Shown: positions 1-7,303 of the stretch, piece by piece
How positions within the stretch are numbered: position 1 is the stretch's first letter
How the letters are laid out: each line of letters starts with the position of its first letter
From: Lachnospiraceae bacterium UBA3814
GTDB taxonomy: Bacteria; Bacillota; Clostridia; Lachnospirales; Lachnospiraceae
NCBI GenBank assembly: GCA_002368575.1
Contig: DFEA01000082.1
Span: 1-22,045, forward strand
Direction: 5' to 3'
DNA: 22,045 nt
Program-made: the position numbers and the translations under genes
Notes under the pieces: generated by a model
The model's database searches: none
What the model saw: the letters and a program-made list of their open reading frames with translations, nothing else
What the model was told of the DNA's origin: nothing

Positions 1-419
1 GAGAGTTTGATGATCTCGGTCCTAATGGCTCGGGAGTTTTCCAGAAGGTTTCCACTGCCTTTTCGATAAGCGCAAAGACCGCTCATCCTCATGAGGCGGC
101 ATTGCTTCTTAACTACCTTGTCAATACGGAGGAGGGAGCGCTGCTCATGTCTACCGAGCGCGGTATCCCCGCTTCAAGCGTAGCCTATGACGTGGTGAGC
201 AAAGCGGGCAAGATAGATGAGACTACGGCTGCGGCCCACGCTGCGGTCATGGATGGCAGCCCTATGTACTGGAATCCTCTCTTTGACGATGCTACCCTTA
301 AGGGAGATAACGCCGCATATAATGATGTTTACGGCGGACTTTCCTATAATGATTATGATGTGGAAACGGCAGCTTCCATCCTTTACGATGCTTATATTGC
401 CGTAGCTCCCGCCAAATAA
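1..419 (+). CDS. Sugar ABC transporter substrate-binding protein, C-terminal part (5' end outside window)
   Basis: The frame is open from base 3 and ends at TAA 417-419, giving about 138 residues of a longer protein. The readable part, with GPNGSGVFQKV, AHPHEAALLLNYLVNTEEG and a STERGIPAS motif, resembles the C-terminal lobe of extracellular solute-binding family 1 proteins, where a stretch like 'kAA..fl.fl.s.ea.......g.P.s' is typical. Such proteins are normally lipoproteins that capture an oligosaccharide outside the membrane and deliver it to the permease pair. Two CUT1-type permease genes follow at once on the same strand, which supports the call strongly. The substrate cannot be read from this fragment; the downstream GH3 enzyme suggests a beta-glucoside (inference). 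No ATPase gene is present here; CUT1 systems often use a shared MsmK-type ATPase encoded elsewhere. Confidence 0.85.
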   Translation, partial: EFDDLGPNGSGVFQKVSTAFSISAKTAHPHEAALLLNYLVNTEEGALLMSTERGIPASSVAYDVVSKAGKIDETTAAAHAAVMDGSPMYWNPLFDDATLKGDNAAYNDVYGGLSYNDYDVETAASILYDAYIAVAPAK

Positions 420-440
420 TTAAAAACGGTATCATTAAAC

Positions 441-475
441 ATAAAGCCTGTCAGAGTCCCTTTGACAGGCTTTAT
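441..475 (+). terminator. Intercistronic hairpin after the binding-protein gene
   Basis: A perfect 13-bp stem (ATAAAGCCTGTCA with its complement at 463-475) encloses a 9-base loop, 22 bases after the stop codon. It is followed by only a short T-rich stretch, so it is more likely a partial terminator or a 3' stabiliser of the binding-protein mRNA than a full stop. Such hairpins are common between binding-protein and permease genes, where the binding protein is needed in excess. Confidence 0.6.
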
Positions 476-486
476 GTATACACAGC

Positions 487-536
487 GATCTGTTCCTGTA
501 TCAGTCCGGTCACGGCCCATGACTGATACAGGGATC
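487..536 (+). other. Second intercistronic hairpin just before the permease gene
   Basis: The arms CCTGTATCAGTC (495-506) and GACTGATACAGG (521-532) are a perfect 12-bp inverted repeat with a 14-base loop. GATC at 487-490 and 533-536 can extend the stem past a 4-base bulge. The structure ends a few bases before the permease ribosome site, so it could affect permease translation as well as mRNA stability. The role is inferred. Confidence 0.5.
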
Positions 537-541
537 TTATG

Positions 542-550
542 AAAGGAGGG
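542..550 (+). promoter_or_regulatory. Ribosome binding site deciding a TTG start for the first permease
   Basis: AAAGGAGGG lies 6 bases before TTG 557. The in-frame ATG at 539 overlaps this Shine-Dalgarno sequence and has only a weak AGGGA upstream of it, so TTG 557 is the better start. Confidence 0.6.
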
Positions 551-556
551 AAGGCT

Positions 557-1450
557 TTGGCTATCTCTAAGTCCATAAAGCGGAATATCGGATTTTTCTT
601 CATTATTCCCTGGCTGATCGGGTTCCTGGTCTTTAAGGCTTATCCGTTTTTATCTTCGCTTTACTACAGCTTTACGGATTATAATCTGTTTAAGGGTATA
701 CATTCCTATACGTTTCAGAATTATATAGACGTATTTACCAAGCCCCTTGAAACAAAGGCTCTGGTCGTCACCTTCAAATATGCCTTTATGACGGTGCCGC
801 TCAAGCTCATAGCGGCATTGTTCATTGCCTATATCCTTAACTTTAAGATAAAGGGAGTGAATTTTTTCAGGACCGCCTATTATATCCCTTCCATACTCGG
901 CGGCTCGGTTGCCATAGCGGTTTTGTGGAAGGCTATCTTTAACGATGACGGTCTCATACATATGATGTTTGAAAGTATTGGCCTTGAAGCACCCCGGTTC
1001 TTTACGAACGCGAACTGGGCGCTGTTCATGATCTGCCTCCTCAGGGTATGGCAATTCGGTTCGGCCATGGTCATTTTCCTTGCCGCCCTGAAGGGGATAC
1101 CTGCGGATCTTTATGAGGCTGCCGCTATAGATGGGGCCGGAAAGTGGACACAGTTCTTCAACATCACGGTGCCTCTTATCACCCCGGTTATTTTTTATAA
1201 TCTGATAACCCAGCTCGTGCAGGCTTTTCAGGAATTCAACGGACCCTATATCATTACGGGCGGCGGCCCGAGAAACGGGACTACGCTTATGTCGCTGCTT
1301 ATCTACAATAATGCCTTTACCTCCTACGATATGGGTAAGGCAAGCGCCCAGGCATGGATATTGTTTATTATTCTGATGATATTTACCGCAATTTCCTTCT
1401 GGAGCCAGAAGCATTGGGTCTATTATGCGGATGATGACGGAGGAAGGTAA
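557..1450 (+). CDS. Sugar ABC transporter permease, UgpA/MalF-like (CUT1)
   Basis: This integral membrane permease would form half of the channel of a binding-protein-dependent sugar importer. The protein starts with a basic cytoplasmic tail, then a first helix around FFFIIPWLIGFLVFKAYPF and the phrase LYYSFTDYNLF, typical of UgpA/LacF permeases. About six hydrophobic segments follow. The ATPase-docking EAA loop is clear near residue 195 (DLYEAAAIDGAGKW, then VPLITP). Length of about 297 residues is normal. The start is taken as TTG 557 because of the strong ribosome site at 542-550; ATG 539 would add six residues. The stop codon lies one base before the start of the next permease, and the ribosome site of that gene is inside this one, so the pair is translationally close. 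The family is certain; the substrate is not known. Confidence 0.93.
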   Translation: MAISKSIKRNIGFFFIIPWLIGFLVFKAYPFLSSLYYSFTDYNLFKGIHSYTFQNYIDVFTKPLETKALVVTFKYAFMTVPLKLIAALFIAYILNFKIKGVNFFRTAYYIPSILGGSVAIAVLWKAIFNDDGLIHMMFESIGLEAPRFFTNANWALFMICLLRVWQFGSAMVIFLAALKGIPADLYEAAAIDGAGKWTQFFNITVPLITPVIFYNLITQLVQAFQEFNGPYIITGGGPRNGTTLMSLLIYNNAFTSYDMGKASAQAWILFIILMIFTAISFWSQKHWVYYADDDGGR

Positions 1451-1451
1451 T

Positions 1452-2345
1452 ATGGATCATAAAGAAAATACTGTTGAAAATGCTCAGAAGAATCTGAAAA
1501 GAAGACATTTTATAAATGTTTCGCTGAGATATCTTGTCCTGATCATCGTCGGGATATTTATGGTATATCCCCTTGTATGGATGGTAGGCGCTACATTTAA
1601 GACCAACAGCGAGATATTTTCGTCTATAAACCCGATCCCGAAGGCTCCCACACTTGACGGTTATATCGGCGCGATGCAGAGCTCCGGCGGGAATATCAAC
1701 ATATGGAAGGCTATGTTCAATACCTACTCCTACGTGGTGCCTGAGGTGATATTTACCGTTATTTCCTCTGTTTTAACCGCCTATGGCTTCGGACGTTTTG
1801 ATTTCAAGGGTAAGAATCTGCTTTTCTCGCTGATGATGGCTATGCTCTTCCTGCCGCAGGTGGTCCTTAATGTACCGCAGTTTATGCTCTTTAATTCCTT
1901 CGGCTGGGTGGGCTCAAGGCTTTATCTGCCCTTAGTGGTGCCCACGCTTTTTGCTACCGAGACTTATTTTGTCTTCATGCTGATACAGTTTTTAAGAAAC
2001 GTTCCGAAGGAGCTTGAGGAATCCGCCCAGATAGACGGCTGCAACGTGGTCCAGAGGCTTACGAAGATAATAGTTCCGATGGTAATGCCGGCTATTGTGT
2101 CCTGTGCGCTTTTCAAATTCATGTGGGCCTCCAATGATTTCCTTGGCCCTTTGCTTTATGTTAAATCACCGGACAAATATCCCGCTACGATCTTTGTAAG
2201 ACTGTCGATGGATGCGGATAACGGTTTTAACTGGAATAAGGTACTGGCGGTTTCGCTTATTTCCATTATGCCTAATATTCTCATATTTTTTGCGGCACAG
2301 AATCAGTTTGTGGAGGGGATCTCCGCAGGCGGAGTCAAGGGATAA
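1452..2345 (+). CDS. Sugar ABC transporter permease, UgpE/MalG-like (CUT1)
   Basis: This is the second permease subunit of the same importer. After a basic N-terminal tail comes a helix around YLVLIIVGIFMVYPLVWMVGATFK, the usual opening of MalG-type permeases, then five more hydrophobic segments. The EAA loop reads KELEESAQIDGCN followed by IIVPMVMPAI. The protein ends FFAAQNQFVEGISAGGVKG, a classic CUT1 C-terminus (..rfv.Gl..GavKG). ATG 1452 is chosen because GGAGG at 1439-1443 lies 8 bases upstream; an in-frame ATG at 1425 would sit inside the previous gene without a ribosome site. The gene starts one base after the stop of the first permease and is followed after 3 bases by the YesL-like gene, so the three are one operon. 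Confidence 0.93.
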   Translation: MDHKENTVENAQKNLKRRHFINVSLRYLVLIIVGIFMVYPLVWMVGATFKTNSEIFSSINPIPKAPTLDGYIGAMQSSGGNINIWKAMFNTYSYVVPEVIFTVISSVLTAYGFGRFDFKGKNLLFSLMMAMLFLPQVVLNVPQFMLFNSFGWVGSRLYLPLVVPTLFATETYFVFMLIQFLRNVPKELEESAQIDGCNVVQRLTKIIVPMVMPAIVSCALFKFMWASNDFLGPLLYVKSPDKYPATIFVRLSMDADNGFNWNKVLAVSLISIMPNILIFFAAQNQFVEGISAGGVKG

Positions 2346-2348
2346 GTC

Positions 2349-2957
2349 ATGCTTAAAGGGATCTTCGATACAGATAATCCCGTAATGCGGGTATTTTTAA
2401 GGCTGGGCAATATCTGGTGGCTGAACATCCTCTGGCTTTTGACCAGTCTTCCGATAATAACCATAGGTGCGTCTACCACGGCGCTTATCTACAGCTCAAT
2501 GAAGCTTATTAAGAACGAGGGCTATATAACAGGGAACTTTTTCGGCTCCTTTAAGGAAAATTTCAGGCAGAGCACAGTTATATGGGTCATATTTATCCTT
2601 GCCGGCTTTCTCCTGTCTGTTGATCTGTATTATTTCGGATACAGGACAGAACAGGGGATGGGGCCGGCGATCGGTATAAGCATTGCCGTACTGCTCGTGT
2701 ACCTTAATTCACTGCTTTATGTCTTTGCGATACAGTCGAGGTTTTATAACACTGTCACAAGGACTCTTTATTATTCCCTCGTGCTTCCCTACAGACATTT
2801 AAAAGAGACAGTACTGATGCTTGTCACCGTTATTTCGCTTGTCATAGCTAATCATTATCTGAATCTGGCTTTTAATTTTATGTTCCTGAATCTGGGGATA
2901 GGCCTTACGGCATATCTGTTTTCAGTGTTTTATATAAGGATATTTGAGAATTACTAA
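2349..2957 (+). CDS. YesL-like membrane protein (DUF624)
   Basis: A 202-residue membrane protein with an N-terminal signature of the YesL/DUF624 family: FDTDNPVMRVFLRLGNIWWLN, then LLTSLPIITIGASTTALIYS. Four to five hydrophobic segments are visible, with helices near residues 20-45, 72-95, 105-125 and 155-185. DUF624 genes are characteristically found next to CUT1 sugar transporters in Firmicutes; their biochemical role is not established, though a role in the uptake or regulation of the sugar system is usually assumed. The gene starts 3 bases after the second permease, and the ribosome site AAGGGA lies inside the end of that gene. It is followed by the GH3 gene after about 50 bases. Confidence 0.85.
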   Translation: MLKGIFDTDNPVMRVFLRLGNIWWLNILWLLTSLPIITIGASTTALIYSSMKLIKNEGYITGNFFGSFKENFRQSTVIWVIFILAGFLLSVDLYYFGYRTEQGMGPAIGISIAVLLVYLNSLLYVFAIQSRFYNTVTRTLYYSLVLPYRHLKETVLMLVTVISLVIANHYLNLAFNFMFLNLGIGLTAYLFSVFYIRIFENY

Positions 2958-2988
2958 GGAAAGACTGATTGATCAAGTCGGTGAAATG

Positions 2989-3003
2989 AAGGAGGTTTTT
3001 TTT
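2989..3003 (+). promoter_or_regulatory. Ribosome binding site with a T8 spacer before the GH3 gene
   Basis: AAGGAGGT at 2989-2996 is followed by a run of eight T (2996-3003) and then CAT before ATG 3007. This fixes the start at ATG 3007 rather than the in-frame TTG at 2944, which lies inside the yesL-like gene. The homopolymer lies in the spacer, where a slippage change would alter spacing by one base. Confidence 0.6.
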
Positions 3004-3006
3004 CAT

Positions 3007-5595
3007 ATGCTTTATGATAACATACCTGTAACTGATGCGATAACGGAAAGGGAGCTCAGGCATGAAGCGCTTTCGGAGCAGGCAGGCGGCGAGGCGGTGG
3101 TGCTTCTTAAAAATAACGGTACGCTCCCGATAAAAAAGGGAGCGGTCGCTCTCTACGGACCGGGCGCGCGTGAGACCATTACCGGTGGAACGGGCTCGGG
3201 CAAGGTAAACGGCAGAAGGAGCATAAACATAGAGGAGGGGCTTAAGGAGGGAGGCTTTGAGATACTCACCTCCGGGTGGCTTGACAGGTACTCCGATAAG
3301 CGCAGGCAGAGCTTTTCCGAGTTCAAGGAAAATGCCGCGAGGCAGTCCGAAAGGATAGGTATGCCTGAGCATCTGGTGATGATGCACAATCATTTCTACG
3401 AGCCTGCTCCCGTAAGTATAGAACCGGAGGATATCTTTAACGACAGGACCGATACCGCGATCTACGTTATCTACAGAAATTCGGGAGAGGGAGCCGACAG
3501 AAGGGTCATGAAGGGAGACTATCTCTTCTACGAGGAGGAGCTTGAGAACTTAAGGCTCCTTTCGGATAAATACGAAAAGCTGATCCTTATCTTAAATATC
3601 GGCGGGGTCATGGATATGAAGGAAACGGACCTGATCCCCGGCATCGGCGCGATCCTTCTTATGAGCCAGCTTGGAAATACGGGCGGAAGAGTGATAACGC
3701 GGGTGCTTACCGGAGAGGTGGTCCCTTCCGGCAGGCTTTCCGATACCTGGGCCAGGAATTATGAGGATTATCCTTCCTCGGATACCTTTTCGGATAATGA
3801 CGGGGATGTGAACGATGAATATTATAAGGAAGGAATATTCACGGGCTACAGATATTTCGATACCTTTTCCGTAAAGCCCTTTTATCCCTTCGGCTACGGG
3901 CTTTCCTATACGGAATTCAGCCTTGCGGGAGTGTCTGCCTCTGTTAAGGGGAGCCTTTTTTCCGTAAAGGTCAGGGTGGAGAACACGGGAAAGGTCTTTG
4001 CGGGCAAGGAGGTCGTACAGGTCTATGTCTCCCAGCCCGAGGGAAGGCTTAAAAAGCCTGTACAGGTACTTGCCGGGTATAAAAAGACCGGTGAGCTAAA
4101 GCCCGGGGAGCGGGAGGATGTGGATATAGAATTTGACATAAGAGAGCTTGCCTCCTACGATGCGGAAAGGGCAGAGTGGATCCTTGAAAAGGGTGACTAT
4201 ATCATAAGGATAGGAAAAAACGCGGCAGATGCCGCCGCCTTTACGGTCCTGACGCTTAACGAGGAGAAGGTGACCAGCCGTCTTAAGAACTGCTTCGGCG
4301 GCAGTACGGAGTTTGATGAGCTTACTCCTCCCAAAAGACCGGTAAACGAATCTCCTGAGGGCCTTTTAAGGCTTGTGGCGGATCCGGACACCATCGGTAC
4401 GGAGGCTGTGGAATATACGGTCAGAAGAGAAGCTCTGACGCCCTGCAGCGGTACCGTAAGCTTTGAGGACGTGCTTAAGGGTATTCACACCGCGGAGGAG
4501 CTTGTGGCACAGCTTTCCATAGAGGAGCTTGCTCATTATTGTGTGGGGGCGCAGGCGGTAAGATCGGAAGAGGGCTTCTCGGTAGTGGGAGATGCTTCAA
4601 GAGCCGTCCCCGGAGCGGCAGGGGATACCTCCTCAAAAGGCTTTGAAAAATACGGGATACCGAACATCGTAATGGCGGACGGGCCTGCGGGGCTGAGGCT
4701 CATTCCCCATTTTAAGACATTAAGGAACGGAGAGCTTGTAAAGGGAGGCCAGATAGTAGGAGAGGAGCCTGTTCCCTTTGATCCCTCGGTGCCTTTGGAG
4801 GATACGGTGGATCATTATCAGTACTGTACGGCTCTGCCCATAGGCTGGGCGCTGGCACAGACCTGGAATGAAGAGCTCATATACGAGGCCGGAAGGATAG
4901 TGGGTGCCGAAATGGAGCTCTTTGATGTGGATCTGTGGCTTGCCCCCGCGCTTAATATTCACAGGAATCCTCTCTGCGGCAGAAACTTCGAATACTTTTC
5001 CGAGGACCCTCTGCTTTCGGGAAGGATGGCCGCGGCCATTACAAGGGGTGTGCAGAGCTGTCCGGGGAAGGGCGTCACAATAAAGCATTTTGCCGCAAAC
5101 AGTCAGGAGGCAAACAGGTATTTCACCAATTCCCATATAGGGGAGAGGGCGCTCCGCGAGATATACCTTAAGGGCTTTGAGATAGCCGTAAAGCAGGCAG
5201 AGCCTTATTCGGTAATGACCTCATACAACCTGTTAAACGGCATTCATACCGCAAACAGCTTTGAGCTTAACCAGAATGTGCTCAGGGACGAATGGGGCTT
5301 TGACGGGCTGGTGATGACCGACTGGTGCACCTCCATAGATGATCCGGATATTACGGGTCCCAATAATTCACCCTATCCCATATCCGCCTCAACAGGGTGC
5401 GTATGGGCGGGGAACGATCTTCAGATGCCCGGAAGGCTCATCAACATAGAGGATCTTATCAGTGCCGTGAGCGATGATAAGGAGGTCGACGGCTTCAGGC
5501 CCGGCAGGGAGGACCTGGAGCACAGCGCACTGAACGTTATAAAGACTGTCGTGAGGATATTCAAAAGCAGACAGGCGGCAGAAGCTGATGCATGA
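3007..5595 (+). CDS. GH3 family beta-glucosidase-type hydrolase with reversed domain order
   Basis: An 862-residue cytoplasmic glycoside hydrolase of family 3 without a signal peptide. The domains are in reversed order. First comes the alpha/beta sandwich usually found at the C-terminus (residues about 20-285: EAVVLLKNNGTLP, then GNTGGRVITRVLTGEVVPSGRLSDTW). Then follows a fibronectin III-like domain (about 300-400, VSASVKGSLFSVKVRVENTG). The TIM-barrel domain comes last (about 500-862: MADGPAGLRL, LAPALNIHRNPLCGRNFEYF, GVTIKHFAANSQE). The nucleophile is the Asp of LVMTDWC near residue 770. This permuted layout is known from Butyrivibrio fibrisolvens BglA and Ruminococcus albus beta-glucosidase. 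It would release sugar from an imported oligosaccharide. The exact specificity (glucoside, xyloside, glucuronide) cannot be settled by eye. The gene is the last of the transport operon. Confidence 0.9.
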   Translation: MLYDNIPVTDAITERELRHEALSEQAGGEAVVLLKNNGTLPIKKGAVALYGPGARETITGGTGSGKVNGRRSINIEEGLKEGGFEILTSGWLDRYSDKRRQSFSEFKENAARQSERIGMPEHLVMMHNHFYEPAPVSIEPEDIFNDRTDTAIYVIYRNSGEGADRRVMKGDYLFYEEELENLRLLSDKYEKLILILNIGGVMDMKETDLIPGIGAILLMSQLGNTGGRVITRVLTGEVVPSGRLSDTWARNYEDYPSSDTFSDNDGDVNDEYYKEGIFTGYRYFDTFSVKPFYPFGYGLSYTEFSLAGVSASVKGSLFSVKVRVENTGKVFAGKEVVQVYVSQPEGRLKKPVQVLAGYKKTGELKPGEREDVDIEFDIRELASYDAERAEWILEKGDYIIRIGKNAADAAAFTVLTLNEEKVTSRLKNCFGGSTEFDELTPPKRPVNESPEGLLRLVADPDTIGTEAVEYTVRREALTPCSGTVSFEDVLKGIHTAEELVAQLSIEELAHYCVGAQAVRSEEGFSVVGDASRAVPGAAGDTSSKGFEKYGIPNIVMADGPAGLRLIPHFKTLRNGELVKGGQIVGEEPVPFDPSVPLEDTVDHYQYCTALPIGWALAQTWNEELIYEAGRIVGAEMELFDVDLWLAPALNIHRNPLCGRNFEYFSEDPLLSGRMAAAITRGVQSCPGKGVTIKHFAANSQEANRYFTNSHIGERALREIYLKGFEIAVKQAEPYSVMTSYNLLNGIHTANSFELNQNVLRDEWGFDGLVMTDWCTSIDDPDITGPNNSPYPISASTGCVWAGNDLQMPGRLINIEDLISAVSDDKEVDGFRPGREDLEHSALNVIKTVVRIFKSRQAAEADA

Positions 5596-5676
5596 TTATT
5601 CATAATGTACGATTTTTCTTTATTTTATTTCTGTTTTATTATAAAATTATGAATAAAGTGATCCAATGTCATTGAT

Positions 5677-5689
5677 TATACTGTAAAAT
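5677..5689 (+). promoter_or_regulatory. Possible -10 region before the exonuclease III gene
   Basis: In the AT-rich gap between GH3 and the exonuclease gene, TATACT (5677-5682) and TAAAAT (5684-5689) are -10-like. No good -35 lies at the right distance, so this is only a candidate. A long T-rich run (5610-5640) after the GH3 stop has no compact hairpin in front of it. Confidence 0.3.
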
Positions 5690-5723
5690 GTATATGGCAC
5701 CTTCTGCCATGCGGAGATTTGTG

Positions 5724-6479
5724 ATGAAATATATATCCTGGAATGTAAACGGCTTAAGGGCCTGTCTGGGCAAGGGGTTCATGGATTTTTTCAATGAGGC
5801 GGAGGCCGATGCCTTCATGCTTCAGGAAATAAAGCTTAAGGAGGGGCAGCTTGAGCTTTCGCTGCCCGGTTACCACAGCTATTATAATTACGCCGAAAAG
5901 GCCGGTTATTCCGGGACCGCTCTGTTCTGCAGGGATGAGCCGCTAAAGGTCATGTACGGAATGGGAAAGGCGGAGCATGACGGGGAGGGCCGGCTTATCA
6001 CCGCGGAATTTCCAAAGCACTTTCTGGTCACCTGCTACACTCCGAACGCAAAGCAGGATCTTTCAAGGCTTGAATACCGGATGGAGTGGGAGGATGATCT
6101 CAGGGCTTATCTCAAGGGCCTTGAGGAGAAAAAGCCTGTCATTCTCTGCGGGGATCTGAACGTAGCCCATAAGGAGATTGACTTAAAGAACCCGAAGACC
6201 AATCACCATAACGCGGGCTTTACGGATGAGGAAAGGGGAAAGCTTACCGAGCTACTTGCCGCGGGCTTTACCGATTCCTTCCGCTATCTTTATCCTGACA
6301 GGGAGAACATATATTCCTGGTGGTCCTACCGCTTTAAGGCAAGGGAAAAGAATGCCGGCTGGAGGATCGATTATTTTATCGTATCGGACTGCCTTAAGGA
6401 CAGGATAAGGGAGGCGGTGATACATACGGAAAGAGAGGGTTCCGATCACTGTCCGGTGGAGCTTGACATAGATATATGA
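5724..6479 (+). CDS. exoA: Exodeoxyribonuclease III (ExoA/Xth family)
   Basis: A 251-residue enzyme of the endonuclease/exonuclease/phosphatase fold, the normal length for bacterial exonuclease III. It cuts DNA at abasic sites and removes 3' blocking groups in base excision repair. All family motifs are present in order: ISWNVNGLRA (Asn ligand), LQEIK (metal-binding Glu, near residue 35), GTALFCR, YTPNA, GDLNVAHKEIDLKNPK (Asp and Asn), SWWSYRFKAREKNAGWRIDYF (DNA-binding loop and Asp) and SDHCPV (catalytic His). ATG 5724 is chosen because GGAG at 5713-5716 lies 7 bases upstream and the protein then begins MKYISWNVNG, as in homologues; the in-frame ATG at 5688 would add 12 residues unlike the family. 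It leads a run of four same-strand genes, with the hydrolase starting 35 bases later. Confidence 0.95.
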   Translation: MKYISWNVNGLRACLGKGFMDFFNEAEADAFMLQEIKLKEGQLELSLPGYHSYYNYAEKAGYSGTALFCRDEPLKVMYGMGKAEHDGEGRLITAEFPKHFLVTCYTPNAKQDLSRLEYRMEWEDDLRAYLKGLEEKKPVILCGDLNVAHKEIDLKNPKTNHHNAGFTDEERGKLTELLAAGFTDSFRYLYPDRENIYSWWSYRFKAREKNAGWRIDYFIVSDCLKDRIREAVIHTEREGSDHCPVELDIDI

Positions 6480-6514
6480 GCTCCCGCCGGCGTGGACTGA
6501 GATAATAATTTTTA

Positions 6515-7303
6515 ATGAAACTACCGAAGGACTGGGACAAACCCGATAAACATAATAATGAGTTATGCCGGCTGTTTCAGAAGGGAACATTTCCATGCGG
6601 CTCCTTTTCTCTTCCATACAGGTTTTTTTCACCGGAAGGACGGGGCAGCGGAAAAAAGCTTCCCCTGGCGGTATATCTGCACGGCGCCGATGCCATCGGG
6701 ACGGATAACGAGCTTCAGCTTTCAATGCATGATATAGGGACGATGCTTGCCCTGCCCTCCTGGCAGGAAAGGCATCCATGTTATATACTCGCACCCCAGT
6801 ACGGACCGGGTCAGTACTGGTCCGACGACTATGTAAAGCGTGGGCTGCTGAGGCTTATACATGCCCTTGCCGAGAGGCCGGGGACGGATGAGAACAGGAT
6901 ATACATCTACGGCTACAGTGCCGGGGGCGTGGGGACGCTAAGGCTTGTAAAGGAAAATCCCGGCCTTTTTGCGGCGGCGCTTTCCATATGCGGGGCCACA
7001 AATGCCGAGGGCCTTGATGAGCTTGTAAAGACTCCTCTGTGGCTCGTTCACGCCGCGGATGATGAGATAGTAAAGGCTTCGTACCATGGCGGGGAAAGTG
7101 TCTGGGCCGTTCATTACGGCTCGAGAGACATCTATGAGGCGTTAAAGGATAAGCACGAAGACCTCAGGTACACCGAATTTAAAAAGGGTGAAATGAAGAA
7201 AATATTTTCGGTAAATCCCCACTGCTCATGGGTAGCGGTTTCCGACAGAGATAACGATGAATTCAGAGAATGGCTTTTCTCCCGGAGTAAGAGTGACATA
7301 TGA
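6515..7303 (+). CDS. Alpha/beta-hydrolase, putative esterase/peptidase
   Basis: A 262-residue cytoplasmic alpha/beta-hydrolase without a signal peptide. After a beta strand ending LAVYLHGADAIG (oxyanion region HG) comes the nucleophile elbow YGYSAGGVG with Ser near residue 135. The likely acid is in HAADDEIV (Asp near 182), and the catalytic His is in NPHCSW near 235. The spacing and the GxSxGG elbow resemble the phospholipase/carboxylesterase, prolyl-oligopeptidase-like and CE1-like esterases; the substrate cannot be predicted. No convincing ribosome site precedes ATG 6515, so translation may depend on the upstream exonuclease gene. The stop codon overlaps the next start (ATGA at 7300-7303), showing translational coupling to the GGDEF-EAL gene. 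Confidence 0.8.
   Translation: MKLPKDWDKPDKHNNELCRLFQKGTFPCGSFSLPYRFFSPEGRGSGKKLPLAVYLHGADAIGTDNELQLSMHDIGTMLALPSWQERHPCYILAPQYGPGQYWSDDYVKRGLLRLIHALAERPGTDENRIYIYGYSAGGVGTLRLVKENPGLFAAALSICGATNAEGLDELVKTPLWLVHAADDEIVKASYHGGESVWAVHYGSRDIYEALKDKHEDLRYTEFKKGEMKKIFSVNPHCSWVAVSDRDNDEFREWLFSRSKSDI

Noticed and set aside
650..1414. A 254-codon open frame antisense to the first permease
   Set aside because: Same reasoning: shadow of a well-supported membrane protein gene.
3180..3215. P-loop-like GGTGSGKVNG in the GH3 protein
   Set aside because: It lies in the sandwich domain of the glycosidase, where a Gly-rich loop of this kind is normal; there are no other NTPase motifs.
5596..5656. Inverted repeat TTATTCATAAT/ATTATGAATAA after the GH3 gene
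   Set aside because: The 11-bp arms are AT-rich and separated by 39 bases of T-rich sequence, so the fold would be weak; chance is likely in such composition.
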